64,000 nt of DNA from an uncultured Bacteroides sp. (GTDB lineage: Bacteria; Bacteroidota; Bacteroidia; Bacteroidales; Bacteroidaceae): contig CABMPP010000007.1 of assembly GCA_902388495.1 (NCBI GenBank), positions 1 through 64,000 on the forward strand, read 5' to 3'. A program made the position numbers and the translations under genes. Below are positions 52,859-60,583 of the stretch, piece by piece (positions within the stretch are counted from its first letter, which is position 1; every line of letters starts with the position of its first letter). Below the pieces are notes generated by a model. That model was not told where the DNA came from, did not search any database, and was given only the letters and a program-made list of their open reading frames with translations.

Positions 52859-52887
52859 ATGGGATTGTTTTTAAAAGTATCTTCTAT

Positions 52888-53160
52888 AAATGAGAATTTA
52901 CCAGCGTAGTGCTGGAACAAGGTTTTCATTCGGATTACTTGCTCAGCAAAGCCTGAAAGGCTTCCAGCTATCAGCCCAGGGCAACGCCCTGGGTAATAAT
53001 GCACTCCTATCTCTGCGCCCTGAAAGGGCAAAAGCCCGTTATACAATCTTATGCCCTTTCAGGGCGTAAAGTGAAGGGGCGTTCTTAAACCCAGGGCGTT
53101 GCCCTGGGCTAATAGATAAAAGCCTTTCAGGCTTGCTGCGCTGATGCTTTGCTGCGCTAA
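52888..53160. repeat. REP-like dispersed element, two copies in inverted arrangement
   Basis: Copy 2 (52888-52994, minus orientation) matches bases 1-120 of the window. Copy 3 (53076-53160, plus orientation) matches its first part. Between them lies another inverted pair, CGCCCTGAAAGGGC at 53016-53029 and GCCCTTTCAGGGCG at 53053-53066. The whole 305-bp gap between the serine hydrolase and murQ genes is made of these palindromes; I see no gene in it. Confidence 0.85.
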
Positions 53161-53164
53161 ATTA

Positions 53165-53989
53165 TCATTTTTCCGGCTTAGCCCTATAAGCATCCACCGC
53201 CTTTTTTACCGAACCGTGCATCAGCAGCAGTGCTTTTGCCTTACCGTAATCCAGTCCGAGCTCTTCGACCAGCATGCGTGTGCCACGGTCCACCAGCTTC
53301 TTGTTGCTGAGCTGCATGTTCACCATTTTATTGCCTTTCACGCGTCCCAGCTGTATCATGACGGAGGTGGTAATCATGTTCAGAATCATTTTTTGCCCTG
53401 TGCCCGACTTCATTCGTGAGCTGCCGGTGACGTATTCCGGGCCTACAATCATTTCGATGGGCACATCGGCTTCCGCAGCCATCGGAGAGTCCGGGTTGCT
53501 GGTGATGCAGCCGGTCAGGATGCCGTGTTCGCGGGCTTCGTGCATGGCACCGATGACGTATGGCGTGGTGCCGGAAGCTGCAATGCCGATGACAGTGTCC
53601 TTATCCGTGATGTTCCGTTCCATCAGTTCTTCCCAACCGCGTTGTGTGTCGTCTTCTGCATTCTCCACCGGATTGCGCAGGGCAGTATCGCCTCCGGCTA
53701 TCAGGCCGATAATCAGCGTGGGCGGCATGCCGAACGTGGGCGGTATCTCCGAGGCATCGAGCACGCCGAGGCGTCCGCTGGTGCCGGCACCCATGTAGAA
53801 GATGCGTCCTCCCTGCTTCATGCGGGGTACGATTTGAGTTACCAACTTCTCGATTTGCGGAATTGCTTCCTTTACCGCCAGCGCCACTTTCTGGTCTTCG
53901 GTGTTGATGTCTTCCAGTATTTCGCGGACAGACTTCTTTTCCAGGTCGTTGTAGAGCGAAGGTTGCTCTGAGATTTTAATGAATGCCAT
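53165..53989 (-). CDS. murQ: N-acetylmuramic acid 6-phosphate etherase
   Basis: A 274-residue cytosolic SIS-domain lyase. It splits the lactyl ether of MurNAc-6-phosphate to give GlcNAc-6-phosphate and D-lactate, the key step of MurNAc salvage. Visible signatures are GAGTSGRLGVLDASEIPPTFG (about 67-87, including the MurQ-type SGRLG and ASE), IAASGTTPYVIGAMHEAR and the family hallmark GSSRMKSGTGQKMILNM. The length is near that of E. coli MurQ (about 298). It follows the kinase gene by 30 bp, and the MurT-like and flavoprotein genes are further upstream. Confidence 0.95.
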   Translation of the reverse strand: MAFIKISEQPSLYNDLEKKSVREILEDINTEDQKVALAVKEAIPQIEKLVTQIVPRMKQGGRIFYMGAGTSGRLGVLDASEIPPTFGMPPTLIIGLIAGGDTALRNPVENAEDDTQRGWEELMERNITDKDTVIGIAASGTTPYVIGAMHEAREHGILTGCITSNPDSPMAAEADVPIEMIVGPEYVTGSSRMKSGTGQKMILNMITTSVMIQLGRVKGNKMVNMQLSNKKLVDRGTRMLVEELGLDYGKAKALLLMHGSVKKAVDAYRAKPEK

Positions 53990-54019
53990 GATGATGATTT
54001 ATAATTTATGAATTATGAT

Positions 54020-54877
54020 TTATACGTTGACGGGGACGTTTTGGCTATGATACTTAATCAAGCCTTCCATCGGACTTTTAAGTATCGTGCCCAACTGAAT
54101 ACCCATTTCCTGTGCTGCTTCTGCCAGAACCTCCTCGTAGTGGAAGGCTACGGAGCCGATGAAGTGCACCTTGCTGTGCCGGTAATCGTACTGCATGACG
54201 TTGCGTTTGAGGAACGCCTTGAAGCTGTTGAGCACCAATGTGCGCACACAAGGCTCGTGCAGGTTCTGTGCCAGGAAGGGAGACAGACTTGCCAGGAAGC
54301 GGTTGGGGAACGGCTTGCGATAGACACGGTCGATGATGTCGGCAGAGGTCAGGTTGAACTGAGTGAGGAACTTCTCTTTCAGTTCGGGTGTCATCTGGTT
54401 CTTCAGGATGTCGCCCACCAGCAGCTTGCCCAGACAGGCGCCGCTACCCTCGTCGCCCAGGATGAAGCCCAGGGGCGAGATGTTGCTGACAATATCTTTG
54501 CCGTCATAGTAGCACGAGTTGGAGCCGGTACCCATGATGCAGGCAATGCCGGGGGCATGTCCGCAAAGTCCGCGTGCGGCAGCCAGCATGTCGGTGTTGA
54601 CTTCTACTTCGTCTTTCACCTTGAGGTGGCGGGTGATGGCACGGTGCACCATGGCTATCTTGTCGGGAAAACCGCATCCCGCACCATAAAAGTGCACCTC
54701 GTCCAGCTCGTCCGTCTTCAACTGTGGCAATAGTGCTGTCGCTATTTCATTGCTGATTTCTTCTTCCGACTGAAAGAAAGGGTTTGTGCCTTTCGTAAAT
54801 ATCTGTTGGAGGAGTACTCCATTCTCTACAATACACCAATCGGTTTTTGTAGAGCCACTGTCTGCTATTAGAATCAT
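54020..54877 (-). CDS. murK: BadF/BcrA-family sugar kinase, probable MurNAc/GlcNAc kinase (MurK-like)
   Basis: A 285-residue cytosolic actin-fold (ASKHA) kinase. Phosphate-1 motif DSGSTKTDW is at residues 6-14, phosphate-2/glycine-rich motif GTGSNSCYYDG at about 117-127, and GFILGDEGSGACLGK at about 138-152 marks the BadF/BadG/GlcNAc-kinase family. In Tannerella forsythia a kinase of this type (MurK) phosphorylates MurNAc between MurT and MurQ, and the gene order here (MurT-like, kinase, murQ) is the same. It should supply MurNAc-6-phosphate to MurQ. A GlcNAc kinase activity cannot be excluded by sequence. Confidence 0.85.
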   Translation of the reverse strand: MILIADSGSTKTDWCIVENGVLLQQIFTKGTNPFFQSEEEISNEIATALLPQLKTDELDEVHFYGAGCGFPDKIAMVHRAITRHLKVKDEVEVNTDMLAAARGLCGHAPGIACIMGTGSNSCYYDGKDIVSNISPLGFILGDEGSGACLGKLLVGDILKNQMTPELKEKFLTQFNLTSADIIDRVYRKPFPNRFLASLSPFLAQNLHEPCVRTLVLNSFKAFLKRNVMQYDYRHSKVHFIGSVAFHYEEVLAEAAQEMGIQLGTILKSPMEGLIKYHSQNVPVNV

Positions 54878-54901
54878 ATATTATTTAGTGATTAGTTATC
54901 A

Positions 54902-56086
54902 TTATATCTTGATATATATTTTCCGTTTATATAGTTGGTAGCCGATGCACCAGTTGATGGCTATGAACAGCAGGGCGTATGCCAGCGAACCGCCGGTTTC
55001 GCCGAAGACCGGCATCAGAAGTATCTTATACAGGAATCCGTGTATACTGATGCTGCCATCGGCCCACGGGAAGCTGATTGTTCCGAACAGGATGCCGAGC
55101 ACGCCGCCCAGTACATACATGAACAGCGGATTTACCCCGAATGCTTCGAAGAACATGCTCCACTTCTTGTAGCCTTTCACATCGATAATCCAAATGAGCA
55201 AGGCGAGGAAGCTGGATGCCAGTCCGCAAGTCGTCAGTACGAAGGTGGGAGACCATATCTTCTTGTTGATGGGGCATCCGTAGCTCAGCAGGAAGCCTGC
55301 GAAGGTGAGGATGACACCTACCAGGAACAGCGTGATGAGCTGGGAGTTGAGGAAGCTGGCACGGTCTTCCGACTTGTTGCCGTCCAGCATCAGTCGGCCT
55401 ACACAGAAGCCCAGCAGTACGTGCGCAATGGCAGGAATGGTGCTCAGCAGTCCTTCGGGATCGATGCCGTTATCCTTGTACATGTGTGCAGGGGTCAGGA
55501 CGGCGCGGTCTACGATGGAGAGGATGTTCGTTTCGTTGTAGGCAAAACCGTTGCCACACATCAGCAGGACGAAGTAGCCTATCAGCAGGGTGGCAATGAG
55601 GTAGGGGATATGCTTATGCTTCATGGTCAGCGCAATGATGGAGGTGGCTCCGTAGCACAGTGCCAGGCGCTGCATGACGCCCAGGATGCGCATGCGGTCG
55701 AAGGTCCAGACAGATGCCCACAGGTTCTCGCCGAAGCTGAGGCCTTCGTGGGAACTCGCCCAATAGCTGCAGAAGCGCGAGAACCAGCCAATGGCAAGTC
55801 CGATGAGGAAGATGACGATGGTACGTCTCAGTATCTTCATAGCGGCTGCATGGCTGAATTCGAAGTTGTATTTCTTCAGGGAGATGTACGTAGAGATACC
55901 CATGATGAACATGAAGAATGGGAACACGAGGTCGGTAGGGGTCAGACCGTTCCACTCGGCGTGGCGGAGGGGGGCGTAAATATGTGCCCAGGTTCCGGGG
56001 TTGTTTACCATAATCATACCGGCGATGGTGACACCGCGGAGGATGTCGAGTGCCAGGATGCGTTTATTCATTTTAGTACTGTTCAT
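54902..56086 (-). CDS. murT: DUF5009 / HGSNAT-like membrane protein, probable MurNAc transporter (MurT-like)
   Basis: A 394-residue inner-membrane protein with about ten hydrophobic helices; a start at Met6 (56071, MNKRILALDILRG) is also plausible. RILALDILRGVTIAGMIMVNN is typical of the HGSNAT/YeiB-like acyltransferase-fold family, and HAEWNGLTPTDLVFPFFMFIMG follows. The T. forsythia member of this family, MurT, is reported as an inner-membrane MurNAc transporter. Here it lies directly upstream of the MurK-like and MurQ genes (24-30 bp gaps), so transport of free MurNAc is the best guess. An acetyltransferase role is the main alternative. Confidence 0.83.
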   Translation of the reverse strand: MNSTKMNKRILALDILRGVTIAGMIMVNNPGTWAHIYAPLRHAEWNGLTPTDLVFPFFMFIMGISTYISLKKYNFEFSHAAAMKILRRTIVIFLIGLAIGWFSRFCSYWASSHEGLSFGENLWASVWTFDRMRILGVMQRLALCYGATSIIALTMKHKHIPYLIATLLIGYFVLLMCGNGFAYNETNILSIVDRAVLTPAHMYKDNGIDPEGLLSTIPAIAHVLLGFCVGRLMLDGNKSEDRASFLNSQLITLFLVGVILTFAGFLLSYGCPINKKIWSPTFVLTTCGLASSFLALLIWIIDVKGYKKWSMFFEAFGVNPLFMYVLGGVLGILFGTISFPWADGSISIHGFLYKILLMPVFGETGGSLAYALLFIAINWCIGYQLYKRKIYIKI

Positions 56087-56104
56087 GGTGATATGTGTGT
56101 TAAG

Positions 56105-59080
56105 TTATTCATTATCCATTGCCTTCGTGCATTCGTCTACCAGGTAGGCGATGGACACGTAGGGGATGCCGGAGTTGGTGGCCAGTCCTATCTCACAGGT
56201 ACGGCTGTTGCTGTAGCCGATGCTGACTCCCGCTGCCTTTATCTGTGGGCGGAGCTTGCGCAGGGTGTAAGCGTTCAGCTCGGGATAAGTGAAGCCGCGG
56301 TCACCGGCAAAGCCGCAGCAGCCTACTTCTTCGGGCACGATGACGTTGTTGGAGCAGAGGCGGGCCAGGGAGACAAGTATGTCTGCCAGACCCATGCGAC
56401 GCATGGAGCAGGTGATGTGCAGGGCTACGGGGCGGTCGGTGGGGGTGAAGACCAGCCGGTCGCGTAGGAAGGTGTAGATGAACTCGGCAGGTTCGTAGAG
56501 TTTCATCTTCTTGATGCACTGGCGCATGCGATGTAGGCAGGGGCTTTGGTCGCAGAGGACGGGGTATCGGCCCTGTTCGCTGGCTTCCCAAAGGGCGGCT
56601 TCCAGTTCGGCGGTCTTGCGGTCGGCAATGTCCAGCATGCCTTTGCTTTCCCAGATGGTGCCGCAGCAAAGCTTGTCCATGTCTTTGGGGAAGATGACTT
56701 CGTAGCCGGCTTTTTGCAGCAGGGAAATCATCTTGTTTACTAAGGGTTGCTCAACGGGGGACTTTTTGGGCAGGCCCATGGTCTGGTTGATGCAGCTGGG
56801 GAAGTAAACGACTTTGGAGCTACGAGCTACAAGTGCTGCGCTATCATGCTGCACAGTACTTGTAGCTTGTAGCTCGTCATTCCGTAACTTATAACTTTTC
56901 GGCATGGCAGGCGTCCACAACGGGATGCCGAGTGCATTGTGCATGCCTTTGGTGATGCTGCTCATGGTCTTGGTGCCCAGAACGGAGTGCCCGAAGTTGG
57001 CTAAACTCAGTACGGGGCGCAGGGCGCTCTTAATGCCGGCGAAGTGATTGGCGGCAAAGTCACCTACTTTATATCCGAAGCTGCCCGGAGGTAATAACTC
57101 TTGGCGGATGATATGGGTGAGGTCGCCGGTATTGATGCCCATCGGGCAGGACATGGAGCAAAGGCCGTCTCCGGCACAAGTCTGATTGCCGGGGTAACGG
57201 TATTGCTTTTGCAGCAGAGCAAGACGTTCAGGCTCTTTGCCACTTTGCTTCAGACGGGATATTTCACGCTGCACCACGATGCGTTGGCGCGATGAGAGCG
57301 TAAATCCGCAGGAGAGACAGTTCACTTCGCAGAAGCCGCATTCGATGCACTTGTTAGCTACGAGTGACGAGCTATGAGCCACGAGTGCTGCGCCGTCATG
57401 CTGCATAGTACTTGTAGCTTGTAGCTTGTCACTTGTCACTTCCAACAGCGGCAGCGGTTTGAAGTTCTTAATATGGCATTGCGGGTCGTCGTTGAAGATG
57501 ACGCCGGGGTTCAGCAATCCTTTCGGGTCGAAGAGGGCTTTGATGGCTTTCATCTTTTCGTAAGCGGCATCACCCCATTCGTAGCGGACGAAGGGAGCCA
57601 TGTTGCGACCGGTGCCGTGTTCGGCTTTCAGTGAACCGTCGTACTTATCTACAACCAGGGTCTTGATGTCGTTCATCAGGTCTTCGTAGCGTTTCACCTC
57701 GGCTTGGGTGCTGAAGGACTGGTTGATGATGAAATGATAATTCCCTTCGAGTGCATGGCCGTAGATGCAGGCATCGTCGTAGCCGTGGCGGGCAATGAGT
57801 TGTTGCAACTCTGCAGTAGCTTCGGGCAGGTTTTCGATGTGGAAGGCGATGTCTTCGATGAGGCACGTGGTGCCCGGTCGGCGCGTGCCGCCTACGGAGG
57901 GGAAGATACCGGAACGGATGGCCCAGTATTTGGAATATTCCTCCGGCCGGTCGGTGAAGCGCACGGGGATGTACGTTTCGAATGCCTTTAGGCAGGCTTC
58001 GATGGCGGCGATGTGTTGCTGTAACTCTTCCGGGGTACGGGCTTGGGTTTCGGTCAGTACGGCGGTGAGTCCGGAGGCATCGCTTACCTCCTGCTTATAC
58101 CTTATATATATAGGATCGTCGACGGAGGAGAGACTCTTGTAGTCCAGCATCTCGGCGGCACTCACCAACAATTGTCCATTGTCCATTGCTTTCATCGCTA
58201 CCACCGCGCGGCTTGCGTCCTGGATGCTCTTGAAGTAGAGCATGGCACTTGCCTTGCAGGGATAGTCGTACTCTGTCTTCATGGTGACTTGCGAGAGGAA
58301 AGCGAGTGTGCCTTCGGAGCCTACCATGGAGTGGGCGATAATCTCGAACGGGTCGTCGAAGCGGACGAAGGGCAGCAGGTTGAGTCCCGTTACGTTCTTG
58401 ATGGAATATTTATAGCGGATGCGTTCCGAGAGTTCCCGGTCGGCACGGATTTCGTCGCGCAGTTCGCAGATGCGGCGGATGAAGTCGCGGTGGGTCACTT
58501 CAAAAGAAGCGCGGCTGATGGGGTCGCCGGTATCCAGTACGGTACCGTCAGCCAGGACGATGCGGGCGGAGAGGAGCACTTTGTCACTGTTGGCATGCGT
58601 GCCGCAGTTCATGCCGGAGGCGTTGTTCATGACGATGCCGCCCACCATAGCACTTTTCACCGAGGCGGGGTCCGGTGCAAACTTGCGGCCGTAGGGGGCC
58701 AGCAGTTCATTGACGCGCTGGCCGATGATGCCCGGTTGGAGGGTGATTTGTTCGTGGTCGGGCGAGATACTGTACTTCTCCCAGTGCTTTCCGGCTACGA
58801 TGAGGATGGAGTCGCTAATGGCTTGTCCGGACAGACTGGTGCCTGCCGCGCGGAAGGTGACGGGCAGCCCGTGACGGTCGGCAAGTTTCAACAGCTGTGA
58901 TACTTCTTCTTCGTCCTTTGCGCGGACTACAATCTGAGGTATCAGGCGGTAGAAACCGGCATCCGTACCCCAGGCCAGCCGGCGAAGTTCGTCGGTGTAA
59001 ATCCTTTCCTGCGGAATGAATCGGCCTGCTTCCTGCAGGAAAGCCATGTAGTTACTCTTTTCCATATCGTTTATTCTCAT
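56105..59080 (-). CDS. FAD-linked oxidase / Fe-S protein, D-lactate dehydrogenase-like, with two in-frame repeat insertions
   Basis: 991 residues; Met6 (59065) is an alternative start. The PCMH-type FAD-binding domain (about 40-220) has FRAAGTSLSGQA and GGIVMNNASGMNCGTH. An FAD-oxidase C-terminal domain (about 250-530) follows. The ferredoxin-like domain has CIECGFCEVNC near 578 and CAGDGLCSMSCPMG near 632, and CCG-type cysteine-rich blocks appear later (PSCINQTMG, LCCGTIWES, VGCCGFAGDRGF). This is the layout of quinone-linked D-2-hydroxyacid or D-lactate dehydrogenases. MurQ, encoded three genes downstream, releases D-lactate, so oxidation to pyruvate is a good inference. Oddity: residues about 547-575 and 733-756 are related inserts sharing LQATST, QHD and AALVA, encoded by copies of one palindromic element. 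Confidence 0.87.
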   Translation of the reverse strand: MRINDMEKSNYMAFLQEAGRFIPQERIYTDELRRLAWGTDAGFYRLIPQIVVRAKDEEEVSQLLKLADRHGLPVTFRAAGTSLSGQAISDSILIVAGKHWEKYSISPDHEQITLQPGIIGQRVNELLAPYGRKFAPDPASVKSAMVGGIVMNNASGMNCGTHANSDKVLLSARIVLADGTVLDTGDPISRASFEVTHRDFIRRICELRDEIRADRELSERIRYKYSIKNVTGLNLLPFVRFDDPFEIIAHSMVGSEGTLAFLSQVTMKTEYDYPCKASAMLYFKSIQDASRAVVAMKAMDNGQLLVSAAEMLDYKSLSSVDDPIYIRYKQEVSDASGLTAVLTETQARTPEELQQHIAAIEACLKAFETYIPVRFTDRPEEYSKYWAIRSGIFPSVGGTRRPGTTCLIEDIAFHIENLPEATAELQQLIARHGYDDACIYGHALEGNYHFIINQSFSTQAEVKRYEDLMNDIKTLVVDKYDGSLKAEHGTGRNMAPFVRYEWGDAAYEKMKAIKALFDPKGLLNPGVIFNDDPQCHIKNFKPLPLLEVTSDKLQATSTMQHDGAALVAHSSSLVANKCIECGFCEVNCLSCGFTLSSRQRIVVQREISRLKQSGKEPERLALLQKQYRYPGNQTCAGDGLCSMSCPMGINTGDLTHIIRQELLPPGSFGYKVGDFAANHFAGIKSALRPVLSLANFGHSVLGTKTMSSITKGMHNALGIPLWTPAMPKSYKLRNDELQATSTVQHDSAALVARSSKVVYFPSCINQTMGLPKKSPVEQPLVNKMISLLQKAGYEVIFPKDMDKLCCGTIWESKGMLDIADRKTAELEAALWEASEQGRYPVLCDQSPCLHRMRQCIKKMKLYEPAEFIYTFLRDRLVFTPTDRPVALHITCSMRRMGLADILVSLARLCSNNVIVPEEVGCCGFAGDRGFTYPELNAYTLRKLRPQIKAAGVSIGYSNSRTCEIGLATNSGIPYVSIAYLVDECTKAMDNE
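56814..56876. repeat. Palindromic element B inside the dehydrogenase gene
   Basis: A roughly 63-bp imperfect palindrome. GAGCTACGAGCTACAAGT on the left pairs with ACTTGTAGCTTGTAGCTC on the right, around a centre with GCTGCGC...GCTGCAC. It is the same family as 57352-57434. It is in frame and encodes ELQATSTVQHDSAALVARSS in a linker between the Fe-S and CCG domains. Confidence 0.85.
57352..57440. repeat. Palindromic element A inside the dehydrogenase gene
   Basis: A roughly 80-bp imperfect palindrome with arms containing GAGTGACGAGCTATGAGCC and, inversely, GCTTGTAGCTTGTCACTT. Its centre (TGCTGCGCCGTCATGCTGCA) and right arm match element B. It is in frame and encodes KLQATSTMQHDGAALVAHSS just before the first Fe-S cysteine cluster. 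Confidence 0.85.
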
Positions 59081-59123
59081 TACTCTTTATCTTGCTGCCA
59101 ATGAGATGCTTATCTCGCTCGCA

Positions 59124-59261
59124 GTAACACCTCGGTCTCCCCTGCAGTGACACTACTGGTCTCCCTTATGGTGAGACTACTGGTCTCTCCTATGGTGACA
59201 CTACTAGTCTCCCTTATGATGACACTACTGGTCTCTATCATGGTGAGACTAGTAGTCTCAC
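59124..59261. repeat. 24-bp tandem array (about 6 units)
   Basis: Units start at 59124 (23 bp), 59147, 59171, 59195, 59219 (24 bp each) and 59243 (partial). The pattern is GTGACACTACTGGTCTCCCTTATG; the GAGACTACTGGTCTC part is palindromic. It fills the 218-bp gap between NamZ and the dehydrogenase gene. No gene is seen there. Confidence 0.88.
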
Positions 59262-59298
59262 TAACACCTCCTCCGATGTGAGGAATCACCTCCCGCTT

Positions 59299-60537
59299 TT
59301 ATCTGTATAGTCGATACTTCCCGGACAGCTTGCGGAAGTCTTCAGCATCCTTATACCAATAGTCGCGTACGTCTTCCCAGCGGTTCCGCTTCGCGAAGCG
59401 TTCGCGTATCTGCTTTGAGCCGCATACCTTGTCGAACATATTAAAACGTCCCTTGTCGGCATGGTCGAATACAGCACGGTCGGGATAGAGGGCGGCCACT
59501 TCCTGCATCACCAGGAATTGCAGGTCGCTCAACGGCGCCTTGCCGAAATCCATGATGTGCACTTGTACGCCTTGCAACAGTTCGCCCTTGCCTACGCTGT
59601 AGAACGGCTTCAGATACATCGGCCGGAAGACTACGCCCGGTACACCCAGGCGGTTCAGGTTCCCGGCAAGCTTCTCGGCTTCTACCCAAGGGGCGGCAAA
59701 CATCTGGAAGGGAATGGTATAGCCCACACCGATGGACATGTAACCCAATTCGCCCAGGATGCCGCTGACAGGATAGAAGAATGCCGAATGCGGGTGTGGA
59801 ATGTGCGGAGACGAGGGTACCCATTGCAGTCCGGTCTGTGTGTAGTCCATCTTGCGTTTCCAGCCTTTCATCTTCACTACGTGCAGGTTACATTGTTCTC
59901 CGCCCGCCAACATCTTCTCGCCGTTCAGCATCAATGCCAGCTCACCGCAAGTGAGCCCGTAAAGGTACGGAATTTTAAACTGGCTGACAAAAGAAATGCA
60001 ATCATCTTCCGTCAGGTTACCTTCAATCTTCAGTCCGCCTACGGGGTTGGGGCGGTCCAGTACGATGAATTCTTTACCGTTTTCGGCAGCAGCCTCCATG
60101 GCCAGGCCCATCGTGCTGATATAAGTAAAGGAGCGGCAACCGATGTCCTGAATGTCATACACCAATACGTCCACATCCCGGAGCATGTCCGGAGTAGCCT
60201 TGCGGGTCTTTCCGTATAGCGAATAGACGGGCAGTCCGGTAGTTGCGTCTTTGATGTCCGTCACGTGGTCGCCTGCATGCACATCACCGCGTACCCCGTG
60301 CTCGGGTCCATAAAGGGCTACCAGATTTACATTCGGCGCTTCGTGCAGAATGTCGATGGTAGACCTCATCGTATTATCCACTCCTGTAGGATTGGTTATC
60401 AACCCCACACGCTTCCCTTCCAGGCATCGGAAGTTCTGATCTTTCAGTACCTCAATCCCGGTCTTTATCCTTATCTTCTGTGCGTTCATCGCTCCGCAAA
60501 GTGCGAAGAGTACGCAAAGCATAAATATCTTCTTCAT
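59299..60537 (-). CDS. namZ: DUF1343 / GH171 exo-beta-N-acetylmuramidase (NamZ-like)
   Basis: A 412-residue exported protein (signal peptide 1-19, ending MNAQ). It belongs to DUF1343, of which NamZ enzymes (GH171) of Bacillus and Tannerella release MurNAc from the non-reducing end of peptidoglycan fragments. Visible signatures are GLITNPTGVD, LVALYGPEHGVRGD (Glu79-His80 at the expected catalytic cleft), VYDIQDIGCRSFTYI and FIVLDRPNPVGG. In the periplasm it would supply free MurNAc to the MurT-like transporter encoded downstream. It lies 46 bp behind the AmpG-like gene and is followed by the 24-bp array. Confidence 0.9.
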   Translation of the reverse strand: MKKIFMLCVLFALCGAMNAQKIRIKTGIEVLKDQNFRCLEGKRVGLITNPTGVDNTMRSTIDILHEAPNVNLVALYGPEHGVRGDVHAGDHVTDIKDATTGLPVYSLYGKTRKATPDMLRDVDVLVYDIQDIGCRSFTYISTMGLAMEAAAENGKEFIVLDRPNPVGGLKIEGNLTEDDCISFVSQFKIPYLYGLTCGELALMLNGEKMLAGGEQCNLHVVKMKGWKRKMDYTQTGLQWVPSSPHIPHPHSAFFYPVSGILGELGYMSIGVGYTIPFQMFAAPWVEAEKLAGNLNRLGVPGVVFRPMYLKPFYSVGKGELLQGVQVHIMDFGKAPLSDLQFLVMQEVAALYPDRAVFDHADKGRFNMFDKVCGSKQIRERFAKRNRWEDVRDYWYKDAEDFRKLSGKYRLYR

Positions 60538-60583
60538 AACAAGTCTTTTATCACATTATCACTCTATCACCTTATCACTCTTT

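Noticed and set aside
54935..56467. 510-residue plus-strand frame opposite the MurT-like gene
   Set aside because: It is antisense to a clear membrane protein, has a Gln/Glu/Ala-rich composition and no domain, and crosses into the next gene.
58155..58185. Third repeat insertion in the dehydrogenase gene (word around AMDNGQLLV)
   Set aside because: The GTCCATT word is doubled but too short to separate from chance, and there is no palindrome like elements A and B.
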